Source: Pseudofabraea citricarpa (Eukaryota > Ascomycota > Leotiomycetes > Helotiales > Dermateaceae). Taken from it: a DNA stretch of 64,000 nucleotides. Below are positions 36,444-48,866 of this stretch, in pieces. The position numbers were made by a program, and so were the translations under genes. The stretch lies in the NCBI GenBank assembly GCA_029641185.1, contig JAPWGK010000033.1:1-64000 (forward strand). The letters are read 5' to 3'. The notes under the pieces are model-generated. The model was not told the origin of the DNA. It did not search any database and saw only the letters and a program-made list of their open reading frames with translations. The number at the start of each line of letters is the position of its first letter. Position 1 is the first letter of the stretch.

Positions 36444-39400
36444 ATGGCGAAGGATCAACTTCTGCTCGAGTCGGTCTTCAACCATTTAGTCCTGCCGCCC
36501 AAGCTCCCGAAAGAGCAGGACAAAAATTCGGATAGTATTGAACGGAATATTCTGTCTCGAATTAGTCGCGCGTGCTACGCTCTAAGTGCGTGTACCGGTG
36601 AACAATTCCAGGAAATTTGGGATTCTCTTCGCCATTCTGTTCGCATCTGCTCTACTCTTAATCGCGGCTATCTTGAGAAGGCATCAATGGTCCAAGCATT
36701 TCATGATCTCAAGCCAAAAGAACTCATTATCCTGCACGTGGTAGAACAGAATGCAGCACTACTTATTCATCGCCGAACCAGGTAAGTTAGCAAGAACACA
36801 ATTTAGCCATACTCTAACATACATGAATTCATAGTCATGAAACGGAGACTGTCATATTCGAAGTCTTTGAGGCATCTCCTACTGCTGAAGATGTTCTTGC
36901 TGCTGAGAATGCACTTCAGTGGGACTTCCCTGGTCGTGCTGTCGAAATCCCTCTTGCCGAGTTTCTCGATGACTCTTTCAGAGAGAATCTGGCTGTCTTT
37001 CTGGAGCAAGCTAGCAGGGAATCTTTGCACCGCTTCATGCCACATGTTACCAAAGCCAAAGTTCGCGTCGGCGAGTCTCGCGACACTAGTGACCCTGCTC
37101 TCATTGCGCAGATGCTCATGCCCTTGCTCGAGGCAATCGGATCATCTATCAATACACCCAAATTAAGAAAGCGAGTGAGGGACGATGTCATCATACACAA
37201 CACTACGCTTCCTTGGAGAAGGCTGCCATTTTGGCTTATCCTCCGCGTCGCCATTCAGCGCCAAATCTACCTTGCTCTTGGGGATGAGGTTGGCCGAGCA
37301 TGCTACAAATTTCTCATTTGTACCGTTCTCACTGAGCTTCTTGAAGATTGTTCTGATCTACTTTCCCCAGAGTTGACAATTTTGCTCAAGGCTAAGCTAT
37401 GTCGACGTCTAGCTAAATTGGAAATTGACAAGTCTCTGGCCAAGTCGTCATCTGCCGTCTATGAGCAGCTCTTTGACTCGATCGGTCTAAAATTGAAGAA
37501 AAAGATAGAGAAAGCTGCTGAGAAAGTTGAAAAAGCTTGGGAGGACTACAAAAATAAGATCAAAAGACCGATCCCTATGCTCGACTCTCGTGCTGATCAA
37601 CAGTCTCTCCGGCTTTCTCTTAAAAACAGCGGTAAATATCTCGATGACATTCTAGCCTTGCCCCAAGAACAAATTTCGAATCCTATCTCATTACTAGATG
37701 CCACAACTTTACACAACAATGCAATGAAACAAGTCACAAAGTTCAACAATCGCTACTTTAACTTAGCAAAATTGGAAAGCGATATCCAGATAGAAAGTAC
37801 TTTGGCACCCAATGATGCAGCAGACTGCCAAATTCATGCTCAGGATCTAGCAACGTCGATTATGGATTTATTTTCCGCGGTTGGAGACGCATATAAATCT
37901 AATCCGGAGCAAATGAGTCTATTTATTTTGAACCTTTTTGACCTCTGGGTCCAAATGGATAAATGCACGATCGAAGCCTGCCCCCTCGTCGCCAAATTTG
38001 CTCCAGTATTTAGACCTGAGTTATTGGATACTTTACAGCTTCCTAATCTGTCAAGTATGCAACGCCTTCACGAAATCCAGAAACATCTTTCCGCAAGATG
38101 TAAAAGTTGTTGCACTGACGAAACAATTCTTAGCGAGCCTATTGGGGACTGCTTCGCTGGGCAGTATCTAAAACAGTCTACTCATTTGCGATGCCTCCAA
38201 CGACAGATTGAAGAAGCTTCAGAAATTTCCCGATTGGATAATCAATCGCAATGGGCCAAGGATTGTACTGAATACGACAGACTTAGTCAGCAAATTCCTG
38301 ATGAGATATGTTGTTGTATAATTGATCCCGACGACGGATATCATTACGGGGATTGCCTAAAGTGCTATCTCGAGCGTTGCCGTAAACGCCTGAAACATAC
38401 TGTTCATGAAGACTTCCTACCGGAAATGAATGACCAAAAAGCAGCACTGGTATTCGAGCTACAGATTCCCCCCTTTCTAGCGGACTATCGAAATGCCACG
38501 TTCGAGATTCTCAGCAATCTTGGACATCCAAACAAACACACTGGCGCCTTGTCAGAACTTATGACATTGGAAGAATACTCCCAGCTTCAGCCATTCATGA
38601 ATCCGAGAGTAAACGGTGTCACACTTGCGTCAGAAATTAAATCATTTCTTCGGACTCATTTCAAGCAAATTCCTGCGAAGGCTGATATATCTGAAATTCG
38701 GGTCCCGTTGGGTCTTAAGTTTTCATATTATGATACCAAGTCTAAAAGATGGTTAAAGGATCTAAACAAACCATTGTCATTTCAACACCTATGTGGAGTT
38801 CACGTCCCCCGTAGTCTGCGCAGCCTAGCTGCTCCATCCTCAGAACACAATGTTCTTAACTTAAATGGGCTATCATCCTACAAGATCGCTGCTAGTCTGA
38901 CCAAATGTCCATCAGATCTTTCCATCCACGAATTCATGGCTTATCAAAGATTACCCTACGGAAAACACTGTCGTTGGCTGACCATGCTAGTAGAACTGGG
39001 CAGCACAAATATTAATTTCAACACCGAAGATGCAATGCTCATGTTTAACCATTTAGCTATGCAAGCAGGTCCAACAGAAAAGGAAGATGATGTTTTGCGG
39101 GTCATTCACTCGGTCTTCCACGATCAGAAATTCTGCCAACGCTTGGTTGAACAAATTGAAAGTCGCCTCCGCAGCATATCCACAAGTCGGCATGAAATAT
39201 ATTGTATGGAGGTACTTATCACCCTCTGTCTTCGATTGTTTCACCTAAAGACGGACCAGAATCGACAATCCGCTGAAAAGCTGCTTGAGATGGCGCGCAA
39301 TTCAACGTTAGATTGGATATCTCGGCTCCGCGATGAGGTCAGAAATACAAGTAAAGTTGAGGTAGTGGAGAAGGCTACGCGATACGGACTATGGGCGGCT

Positions 39401-42400
39401 TTACTTTGTAGACGCACATTTGATATCTTTTCAGCCTCAAATTCCAAGTTAGATGCAAAGAATCTATGCACCTTTATTCAAGCCACAGCCGCTTTGCGAG
39501 AGAATCTAGTGGTGGACCCTGCAAATCTACCACTGCATACAAGAAATATGTTGGTTAGAGATCTTAAAATGGCGTATGGGATGCAGCAAGTTGTCAAAGA
39601 AGCCATCAAATCCTATCCAGAGAGTCTGGGGATTGCGATAAATCACATCTGGTCCGATTCTAGTAATTCTGCTAGAAAGACTCATTCTCAGTGGCAGTTC
39701 TTCGCCTACCCTAAAGAAAGATGGGCTATGTCAGTCATTAACACAGCCAACAATGACACTGTTTCTCAGACACTTCACTTTAATTTCATTGAAGGAGACC
39801 TCCTAGTTGATGGGAAGCCACTAGGAAGATTACCTCCTGAGATGAGAGAATCAGAGGATATTAAGGAGTTGTTTGGGGATCAACACCTTTCGACCTTTCC
39901 TTCATCGCTTACGGGGATGAGTCATGTCATGGCAACCCCCATATGGGGCAATGAAGTCCATTTTGGCTTCCGTGGAAAGAATGTTATAGTCAAGGCTCGG
40001 CGTACTATAAACAACATTGTCAACACTCTTGAGTATGTTCCTCGACGTATATTTACGCATACCGACGGCTTTGATTTACCATACGGTCTCACTGAAAATT
40101 GCGTGCATTGGCTCAATTTAAATACCAAACGATTAGAAATTCGACGCAAACCTGTTATATGGAAGACTAGGGCACGCGATTGGATCCTAGATGTTGTGAA
40201 TCGTCAAGCACGGAGGAACAATGTACAACTTGTGGACCCGTACTCCAATCTTTGCAAACGTGTTGCGGGCATTTTCCGCGACTTCGAGGATCCGCGACGA
40301 TTGACTGTTTTTCAACCTACCGCGGGCAGGCTTTCCGTCGAAATGCGGCATCTTGAACTCTCATTTTTTGTGAACAATAAACGGCTTCTGCAGTGCCGAG
40401 AGCTGAACGCGGAGATTGATCCCAACCAGGATGCAGGAACGCTTTATGGGTTCCAAGGCAAGATTGTAGTCCGCGATACAGCTAATACTGAGCGACGAAG
40501 TATTATCACTTCGCTAGGTAATCTAACCTGCTCTCGCGATGGTATCCACGTAGCGGTCAACGCGAGTAGTACCTGTGAGTATGCCAGGTTTTCGATTGAC
40601 AATGTTCTGGGACGGTTGTCATGCCCACCTGAGCCATGGTTACTATATTTGAAAGCATTGTTTCATGCATATACCTCATTTGAGATACCAGATCCTCTTA
40701 CTGGACGGACTGGCGCAGAAGAAGCCCTGTGCATACTTAAATCAGGTTATTGTCAGCCCTTTGTGCAGCTACCTGATCATGTTATCGGTGTTCTGAAACA
40801 CATTAAGAGCTTAAGTCCGAGTAGAATGTACTATCCTAGGGACAAAAGAAGTCTCCAGACGGTCATCTGGAATGATAAATTAACTACAGCTATTCAAAAT
40901 GATGGCTATGAGTATGCTGTCAATCAGATAATACTTAAATCCGACCGGCTCGGAGCCTTTACGGTATTTGATGAGACACTGATAGTGCCTGACAAAAAGA
41001 GTCCTTCCCACCTTCGGAGACGTGGCGAGATTCGTTGTTTCCTTTACAAGCGTAATGTATCAGATCTATACGGGGTTGGATCCGAGTCAGACAGGGTTTA
41101 TACACCCAGAGATCGATACCTTAAATTAACCCAAGCCAGAAATGTTTACCAAATTGCACGACATGTTCGCAAGCAACCATATAGTATCTATATGTCAAAA
41201 AGCTTGGAAGATATCCTCAGTGGCCGGAAATTGATTGGTGGGTTTTTTGGCCACTCAGCAGACACTGTGAGTGGTCTGTTCGATTTGATCGAGAAAAGTA
41301 TTGGGGAGCAATGGGGGAGTCTTTTGAGCTTTTGCCGACAGGTTACAGCCAAGGACATTTATAAATTGATTTTCCGATTGGGTCTTCTGTCATTTGCCAT
41401 AAAACCTGATATGGACTTCATCCGATCACTGGCCGCATTTGCTTGCCTAGACGAATTAAAGGCCCTTCAAGCACCATCAGGTCTTTTGTTTCTTGACTTC
41501 AATCTCGACAAGCTATCTCCAACCCAAGAATCGCTTTTGGAAATTATTAAAGCAGACTATCTTAGTCTCGAGCCCGAGTCCGAGGCTGAAGAGAGCAAGG
41601 AGGAGGACAAGTCAGCTCAGAAGGATTATGAGATCTTATGCAATGTCGAAGGGACACGTTTAGCGCAGTTTCTCTTGAAGCAATGGCCAAGCTCGGAGGT
41701 ATCGGGGATAGGATTTGAATCTGACGTTATCAATGTCGATTCGGCAATGGAAAAGATTTTGCCTGAGTGGCGACGTTTCTATCAAAATACGGGTCTTGCA
41801 GAATATGTTAGTAAAGCCCAGCAGATCCTACATCTTTACGAAGGCGAGGATGACAATTCAGTACCCCGACCTTGGAGTGAAGCTCCTGTGGGTTTTCACA
41901 TTTCTAATCGCGGTCCTACAATTCCATCGCTATCTAGGAATCTTATAACTAAGCGTGGGCCCGTTACATCAAGCCAATCACCCGAACACCAAATAATTCT
42001 TAGTCAAGATCAATCCCAACGTACACAACTATCCAACGAAGATATTAGCACTGCTAGTAGGCTATATTCAACCAAGGAAACGATTGAGTTGGGCAGGATC
42101 CTCAACTCGTTCACAACATCTCCAGACGTTCTGCGCCGGCAATACGGAAATGATTTGGAGAAGAGTTTGCTTGCTTTGGAGAGAGTCAGAAACAATGATC
42201 CAATTCTACAGGAGCCGCCCAGTGTTCAATATATTTCAAAGGAAATTGAAAAGGCTCATGTCGCTCTGGAATCTGAACTGAAACGTATTCGGACTGCCTT
42301 TGCGACTGATGATGGTCGCTTCCAATGGCTGCAGCTCGGTAATTTATGGCCATGCACCACTCGAACCGCACTTCTTGAACAACTCCGTTCAAGCTCTAAC

Positions 42401-45400
42401 CTTGAGTTCGGACAATATATGAAAGAAGCGTTGACCTCATATGGGGTTTTATTTACAACTCTTCAAAGACTTCTTCGAATCAGACATGCGCAATTGAAAA
42501 AAGCCCCAGAAAAAGTGCTAGAGGAATGGAGAAATAATGGCCATGAGAACTGGTGCCCGCTGGAATTCCCTGATTGGTTGCTCCTTGAAATTGAAAGCGA
42601 TCTCCTCATTCGCCGTGAGCAGATAGATGTTGCTCGTGCGGTAATATCACCGGTTTCTGAGTCAAACTCTGTATTACAAATGAATATGGGCGGGGGTGAG
42701 TACATGGATTGCTTTGACCCAAAGTTGTAATGACTTGCTAACAATAGTCTAGGCAAAACTTCTTGTATTGTGCCTATGGCGATGGCGGTTCTGGCAAATA
42801 AAAGGCAACTTTCACGTCTGATAGTCCCAAAGGCGTTGCTCTTGCAGACAGCTCAATTAATGCAGGCCAAGCTAGGTGGCTTGATAGGTCGAGAGATCCG
42901 GCATATTCCATTCTTTCGCCGAACGCCAACCACAGCGGCCATGCTTCAAATGTATTCCGAGCATCATTTTGAATTACTTGGCTGTTGCGGCATTATTCTT
43001 ACCACTCCTGAACACTTGCTGTCATACAAGCTTAGTGGACTTCAACAACTTACTAACAATAGACTTGAAGAGGCGAAAACGATGATAGAATTTCAATCGT
43101 GGTTGACGGATACATGTCGCGATGTCCTTGATGAATCTGATTTTTCATTGGCTGTCAAGACACAACTTATTTACCCAAATGGCTTACAGACATCTGTTGA
43201 TAGTCATCCACATCGTTGGCAGATTGTACAGACACTTCTGTCGCTAGTTGAAGATCATCTCGTAGATCTGCAACGTGACTTCCCACAAAGCATTGAGGTT
43301 ATTCAGCGATCTTATGGGTTTCCTATTGTACACTTCCTCCAACAGGACGTCGAAGAAGCCCTAAAGCAACGACTAATTAATAACATCTGCGATGGAAGGA
43401 TTCCAGTTTTTTGTCCCATGGATTCATCATCGGCTGTAAGCAAGCAAGAGATCAAGCAGGCCCTGTCAGAAATGAAGCTTGATTACGAGTTAGTCAAGCG
43501 GGCTTCTATCCACTTTGAAGACAGGTTCATGGCAATGAAGATCATATTCCTTCTCCGTGGCCTGCTTTCAAACGGAATTCTTCTCCTTTGTTTGAAAAGG
43601 AGATGGAACGTGCAGTATGGATTGCACCCGAATAGGCACCCTATTGCAGTTCCTTTCGAAGCAAAGGGCGTTCCATCTGAGCAAGCAGAGTTCGGTCATC
43701 CTGATATGTCAATTTTATACACTTGCCTGGCATTTTATTATTCGGGGCTTACCCTCCCTCAGTTCCGGGAAAGTTTACGGCATGTCTTGAAATCTGATGA
43801 CCCAGCAGCTGAATATAGTCGATGGACCTCTGGTCCCAACACCTTATCAAAAGCATTGCATCACTGGAATATCATAAACGGAGATGATCAACAACAAGTC
43901 GAAGAACTCTGGGGACATCTTCGGCTCAATAGAAACGTTCTTGATCACTATATGAACAATTATGTCTTTCCTATCTATGCAAAGCAATTCAGTGTCAAGT
44001 TGCAGGCTTCTGGGTGGGATCTCCCTTTGTTCTCGAGATTGGGACCAGAAAAAATGAAATCCGATGCTATAACTACAGGATTCAGCGGCACAAATGACAA
44101 CAAGATGATGCTCCCACTCAATATCAAACAGGACGACTTAATGAGCCTGCGTCAAACCAATGCAGAAGTTCTTACTTACATCTTACAGAGCCGGAATCGG
44201 AATTACAAGCTCGCAGCTTCTGATGGAAAGCGACTGACTGAGGAAGAATTATTGTGGAAGCTTAAAGATGACCTAAAAGTTAGGATTCTGATAGATGCCG
44301 GTGCTTATATCCTGGAGATGGATAATCGGACCCTTGTTAAAGAATGGCTACGCATAGATACACAAGCTAAAGGCGCCGTTTATTTTGGCGATGATAACAC
44401 AGCCTGGGTTCATTATCGAGGGGGAAAGAAAGACGTACCATTGTTGATCACGCCTTTTGCCGAAACTCTCGATGAATGTCTGGTGTACATCGACGAAGCC
44501 CACACTCGTGGAGTCGACTTGAAGCTGCCTCAGAACGCTCGCGGAGCATTAACTCTGGCATTAGGCCAAACTAAGGACCATACTATGCAAGGTAAGCTAA
44601 TGGTCGAAAGGAAAAGATAAATACCTTGCTCACTGAACATGTTTAGCTGCCATGAGACTACGACAACTGGGAACCACACAGTCTATCGTATTTATTGCTC
44701 CCCCAGAAGTTCACCAGAGCATCGGAGATACCTGCAAGGAAATTTGGGGGGAAGCCATTGACCATCGTCATATCGACTCTTCCCACGTTGTGATGTGGCT
44801 TCTGGAGCAAACTTGTCGCACAAATGAGCACCTTCAGAGCCTGTACCTTGCACAAGGTGTCGATTTCTGCCGCCGTACGGATGCACAGTGGACATATCAG
44901 GACATCCTGACTAATTTAGTTAGCCAGGAAGCCTATGTCAAAGTTATCCGGACGCCAGAACTGCAGAATCTTGAGGAGCTGTACGGAGTAAGGAAAGATA
45001 CCCAGTCCAGATTTTTCTCTGGCGTTTCGCTCCCAGAATTAGCAAGTTTTATGGAGGGGCTTCGCAACAAGAGTGAAGCAGTGAGTAAAAATGGTCGTTT
45101 AATTCACAGCTCTATTCTAGAGGAAGTGGAGCAAGAACGGGAAGTCGAGTTCCAAGTCGAGCAAATTCGACAGATTCAAAAGCCAATAAACTATACAGCC
45201 CGCATTTTCCCAGGTTTACATGCCGACATATCTCACTTTGTAGAAACTGGCAACCTTACAGGCGGAGACGGCTATAAACATATTTTCGAGTCTTTTTCAC
45301 GTGCACCAATTGCTAAGAAATATAATGTTCGCCGCACAACATCCCGACTGTTTATCTCCACCGAGTTCATGTATACACTCGAGGTTTGGGAGACCTTCCT

Positions 45401-46072
45401 GAACCTTGATTTTCTGGTAAGTGCACCATCATGAACAATCGTTCTTATCACAAACTAATCAATTTCTAGCGGCCTGTTGAATGGATCTTGTGGAACCCTT
45501 CAAATGAGACGGCACTCATAATTATCCCCGAAGAAGCTGAACTTCTGATTCCAGTTCTTCGCGCAGCGAGCAACCCGAAGGTTCACTTGATTACGTATGC
45601 TGCTCCTGTCACAAAAGATATGCTGCACTTCAACGAGCTTTCATACTATGTAGTCCCGCCTCTGCCTAATAGCTATACCATTCCTCAGTGGTTCTCTACC
45701 GAGGTTGGCATCTTTGCTGGTCGGCTTTATATGCGGTTCTCTGACTGTTCTCTTCTGAAAGAATACTTGCAGCTCGATGATAAGAATCGGAGTATATCAA
45801 ATGAGTCACAAAGCAGCAGTGAGAACACCAATATCTTCACTGACCAGCCTTCTCATTTCATGCTTGAGTGGCTCAGCATCTGCCGCAAAGGCCAAGACGT
45901 CACGCATACGCCGATGGGATTCTTATGTCAAGGACGCCCACTACACGAAGATCACTATTTCTTTGCAGCACCAGCAGATACTTCAGAGCTTTTAACACCT
46001 CTGGTGGTGGATAGAGCGAGTAGTGATGTAGATGAAGTTGAAGAATGGGAATCGGGTAGTGAGAATGAGTGA
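36444..46072 (+). CDS. Giant DUF3638/DUF3645-family protein with ATPase-like motifs
   Basis: Five exons: 36444-36781, 36835-42695, 42753-44591, 44647-45416, 45470-46072, about 3,136 aa, the usual size for this conserved but uncharacterised eukaryotic family. The start (ESVFNHLVLPPKLP) is typical of its N-terminal domain. The DUF3638 region has the expected LLE (LLLEIESDLLIRREQIDVAR) and NMG motifs. Splicing of intron 2 creates LQMNMGGGKTSCIVPMAMA, a Walker A-like loop with Lys2068, and VYIDEAHTRGVDLKLP carries a DEAH box at 2647-2650. These suggest a P-loop NTPase related to SF2 helicases, which is inference. Two Cys-rich patches lie near 535 and at 605-628 (three adjacent Cys, then C, CxxC and C), possible metal sites. 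Family members are sometimes labelled ubiquitin thioesterase, which I cannot support from this sequence. Confidence 0.9.
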
Positions 46073-46420
46073 AACGGGTTATGGCACCTGGGGATTGCCC
46101 TGGAATACTTTGAGGTAGCAGGCCATGGCAAAGTTTCTACTGTAGAGTTGTTGTATAGTAGTTCCAAAAGCTAGTTGCCCCAGGAGATAAGTGAGCATTT
46201 CACCAGGTTTGGGACTTTAAGACCTATGCCATTTTTTCCTTGCTCCCAAAAAAATAGAAACTCACTCTTGAAAATTACAATTTCCTGAGAAAAATGTTTT
46301 TTTTTTGATTAAAGATTGTATGACTAACGGAACCGAACGCTCGACCGATATGTCCTCCACTGTATCCAAGAACCAACCTAGCTAACGCAGTCATCTTCTT
46401 TAAGTCGTGCAGGTCATCCT
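46073..46420. other. Intergenic region between convergent genes
   Basis: 348 bases between the 3' ends of the DUF3638 gene and the transporter gene. A run of nine T at about 46301-46309 is the only notable feature. Confidence 0.45.
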
Positions 46421-48193
46421 CTAAGCATTTTCAATCGCTCTCGAGCTGCCTTTCTCCGCAACTGCAACGTCATCCCGATCTTGAACAGCAGGATCAATAT
46501 GCCGTCTAGCTAACGCCGCCTCGATAGTTTCATGACCAGCAGCGACAGCCATATCCTCATCATCTCTAACTTCAAAACTTCTTCTCAAATACTCCGGACC
46601 GACGAATGTCAAGACTATAACATAAACATAGACACAGCCCATGAAGATGCAGATGACTTTGCCGTAGTTGTATCGTTCGACGTCGCCTTTTGGTGGGAGG
46701 GGGAATCGATCACCGATGGTGGCTTCGATAGTGGAGGAAGCTGACGAGACAAGGTTACCCAATTGGTACGCAGTGCCGACCACGAATGTACGGAAAGATC
46801 CCGGTGACAGTTCCATGAGATGGATTGGGATGACTCCCCATGCACCCTGGACGCAGAACTGCTCAAAGAAAGCAGCTGCAATGACGGCGGAACTTGAGGT
46901 AAAAGTATATGGGTAGAGAAGGGCACCGCCGATGATGCAGATGAAGATAATTGAAAATCTTCGTCCGAAAATCTGGGAGCAGTATCCAATAGTCGTTCCA
47001 CCAGCCATGGCTCCGAGATTTGCAACGACTTGGGTGACAGTGACAGCATCTGCACTCTTGTTGAACTGATTCTGTAACATCGTTGGGTAAAGATCTTGAG
47101 ATCCATGAGACTAAAGACATGTTAGGAACCATTTATAGTGAATCATAAAAGTACCTACCATAAAGTTGAAACCGGCCATCAAAAGGACCAAGTAAGTCAA
47201 CATCAACCAATGTTTCTTGAGCGCCACCTTTCCTTCGGCGATGAAGGTCTTTCCAATGTTTCCCTTCTCATTTCGAACCATCACACGTTCTTGGTAAGCG
47301 TCTGTTTCTGGAAGACAGAGACGGAACGCAATAATAAGTACGGGCGGGCATGCTCCAAACCAGAAAAGTGGTCGCCATCCATGTGGAGTAGTGTTGACAA
47401 GACCTCTTGCAAATACAGTAGCAAGTAGATAACCGAATGCATACTATTATCTGGTTAGTACATAGCTAATTATTTGAAGTCGCTGACATACCCCTTGTTG
47501 TAAGATACCAGAAATAAGACCGCGCGCTTCCTCGGGGCAATCTTCAAGCGCAGTCGCAGCAGCATTGCCGTACAATCCACCCATGGCAATACCGAACAAT
47601 GCTCGGCAAGCAAGGAACTGGCTGTAAGTCTGGGTGAACCCAGTTCCCTAAAACCATTAGTTTATGCATTAAAGATGCCTTTTTGGGACTTACTAATTCG
47701 AGAATAATAAAAAGGATATTGTTAACAACAAAGGGCCATTTCCTGCCATATCTGTCTGCAGCCAGTCCAAAAATAATAGATCCGACTGATCGCAACATCA
47801 ACACAAGCGTAATACCCCATGTGATATCTTTATTCGTCTTGTCGAAAGTCTCGGCGATGTCGTGAACGGTTAGCGAAACAGTGAAAAAATCGAAGGCGTC
47901 CCAAGTCTATAAACTGATTAACAAGACTTCTTAATTTGTAACGAATCATAACATACCCAAGCGATGAAGGCGACAGAGAAAAAGAGCCATTGCTTTCCAG
48001 AAAGCATGCGCAAGAGTGTGATTGGGTTCGGAGCCTTAAGCATTGGAGGTTTGAGTGTCGAGAAACGAGTCTTCACATATTCGCTCGCAGTCATCTCTGG
48101 CGGAGCATGAGACTCATGAAGCCCAGCTGCTGAAGCACTATCATGTGCAGTATTTGCACCGACATGCTTATCTTCTGGGTATTGGTCCGCCAT
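46421..48193 (-). CDS. JEN1: Jen1-type monocarboxylate/proton symporter
   Basis: Plasma-membrane MFS carrier of the SHS family, importing lactate, pyruvate or related carboxylates with protons. Five exons on the minus strand: 48193-47957, 47906-47694, 47647-47492, 47443-47159, 47110-46421; 526 aa. The Jen signature N-x-x-[ST]-H-x-[ST]-Q-D-x-x-x-T is exact (NFMSHGSQDLYPT, residues 295-307) and is split by the last intron. An MFS loop FGLAADRYGRKWPF lies between helices 2 and 3, with about twelve hydrophobic segments in all. The hydrophilic N-terminus (about 65 residues) and C-terminus are cytosolic. Monocarboxylate permeases are usually glucose-repressed, and two CreA-type sites lie upstream. 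Substrate choice between mono- and dicarboxylates is not settled by the motif. Confidence 0.94.
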
Positions 48194-48432
48194 ATTGGCG
48201 ATAGACTTTGGTTTTGTTCGGGAGTGATTCTGGCGAAAAGTCAGTCGTCAAACATGAAAGACAGAGAGACACAGCTAACTTACTACTAGAGAATAAGGAT
48301 AAGCAAATTAAGAAATTTTCTCCAGTCTCTCCACACCGTGCGACAGGAAAGAAAGAGGGGAAATCTGGAACTCCGGACCCTTTATATTCTGTCGACTTTT
48401 GGGGTCATCCAACCCCCCTGCTAAGTGTCACA

Positions 48433-48438
48433 GTGGGG
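48433..48438 (+). promoter_or_regulatory. CreA-type site (GTGGGG) upstream of JEN1
   Basis: Matches the carbon-catabolite repressor consensus SYGGRG, 240 nt upstream of the transporter start. Such a short motif occurs often by chance; support comes from the known glucose repression of this gene family. Confidence 0.3.
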
Positions 48439-48860
48439 AAGGAATAACCCCTCGTGCCATGCTGCAGTAGTCCTGCTTCTCGACACGGAAACCTCCTCGT
48501 CGGGCCTTTATGGTCAACTGCCATTCGACGATGACAGTGAGAAAAGACTCATAGGCCCGATAATCACTTAGCGGAGTTACCGAATACAGGCATCCAGCAG
48601 CATCGACGATACGAAGCCCACCCGTCATCCTGAATAGGAGTGACGTTTATCGATTGGTGTGTATGTGCCTCCCTGGCAAATCAAGCATTTGACCAGTAAT
48701 GTGGCTTGAAAAGCTTGACCATCTCATGCAATGGTGCATCAGCCCTGGTTGTATCACTTCCTCTATGACCTCGATCCAATGGAAGTCGATCATTTTGCGG
48801 GGACTCCCTGTTGATGTGGAGATGGACATTGGAGCCGACTTTTCCCCCCAAACCCCGGGT

Positions 48861-48866
48861 GTGGGG
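48861..48866 (+). promoter_or_regulatory. Second CreA-type site (GTGGGG)
   Basis: Another SYGGRG match, about 670 nt upstream of the transporter start, next to a C-rich run. A chance match is possible. Confidence 0.22.
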
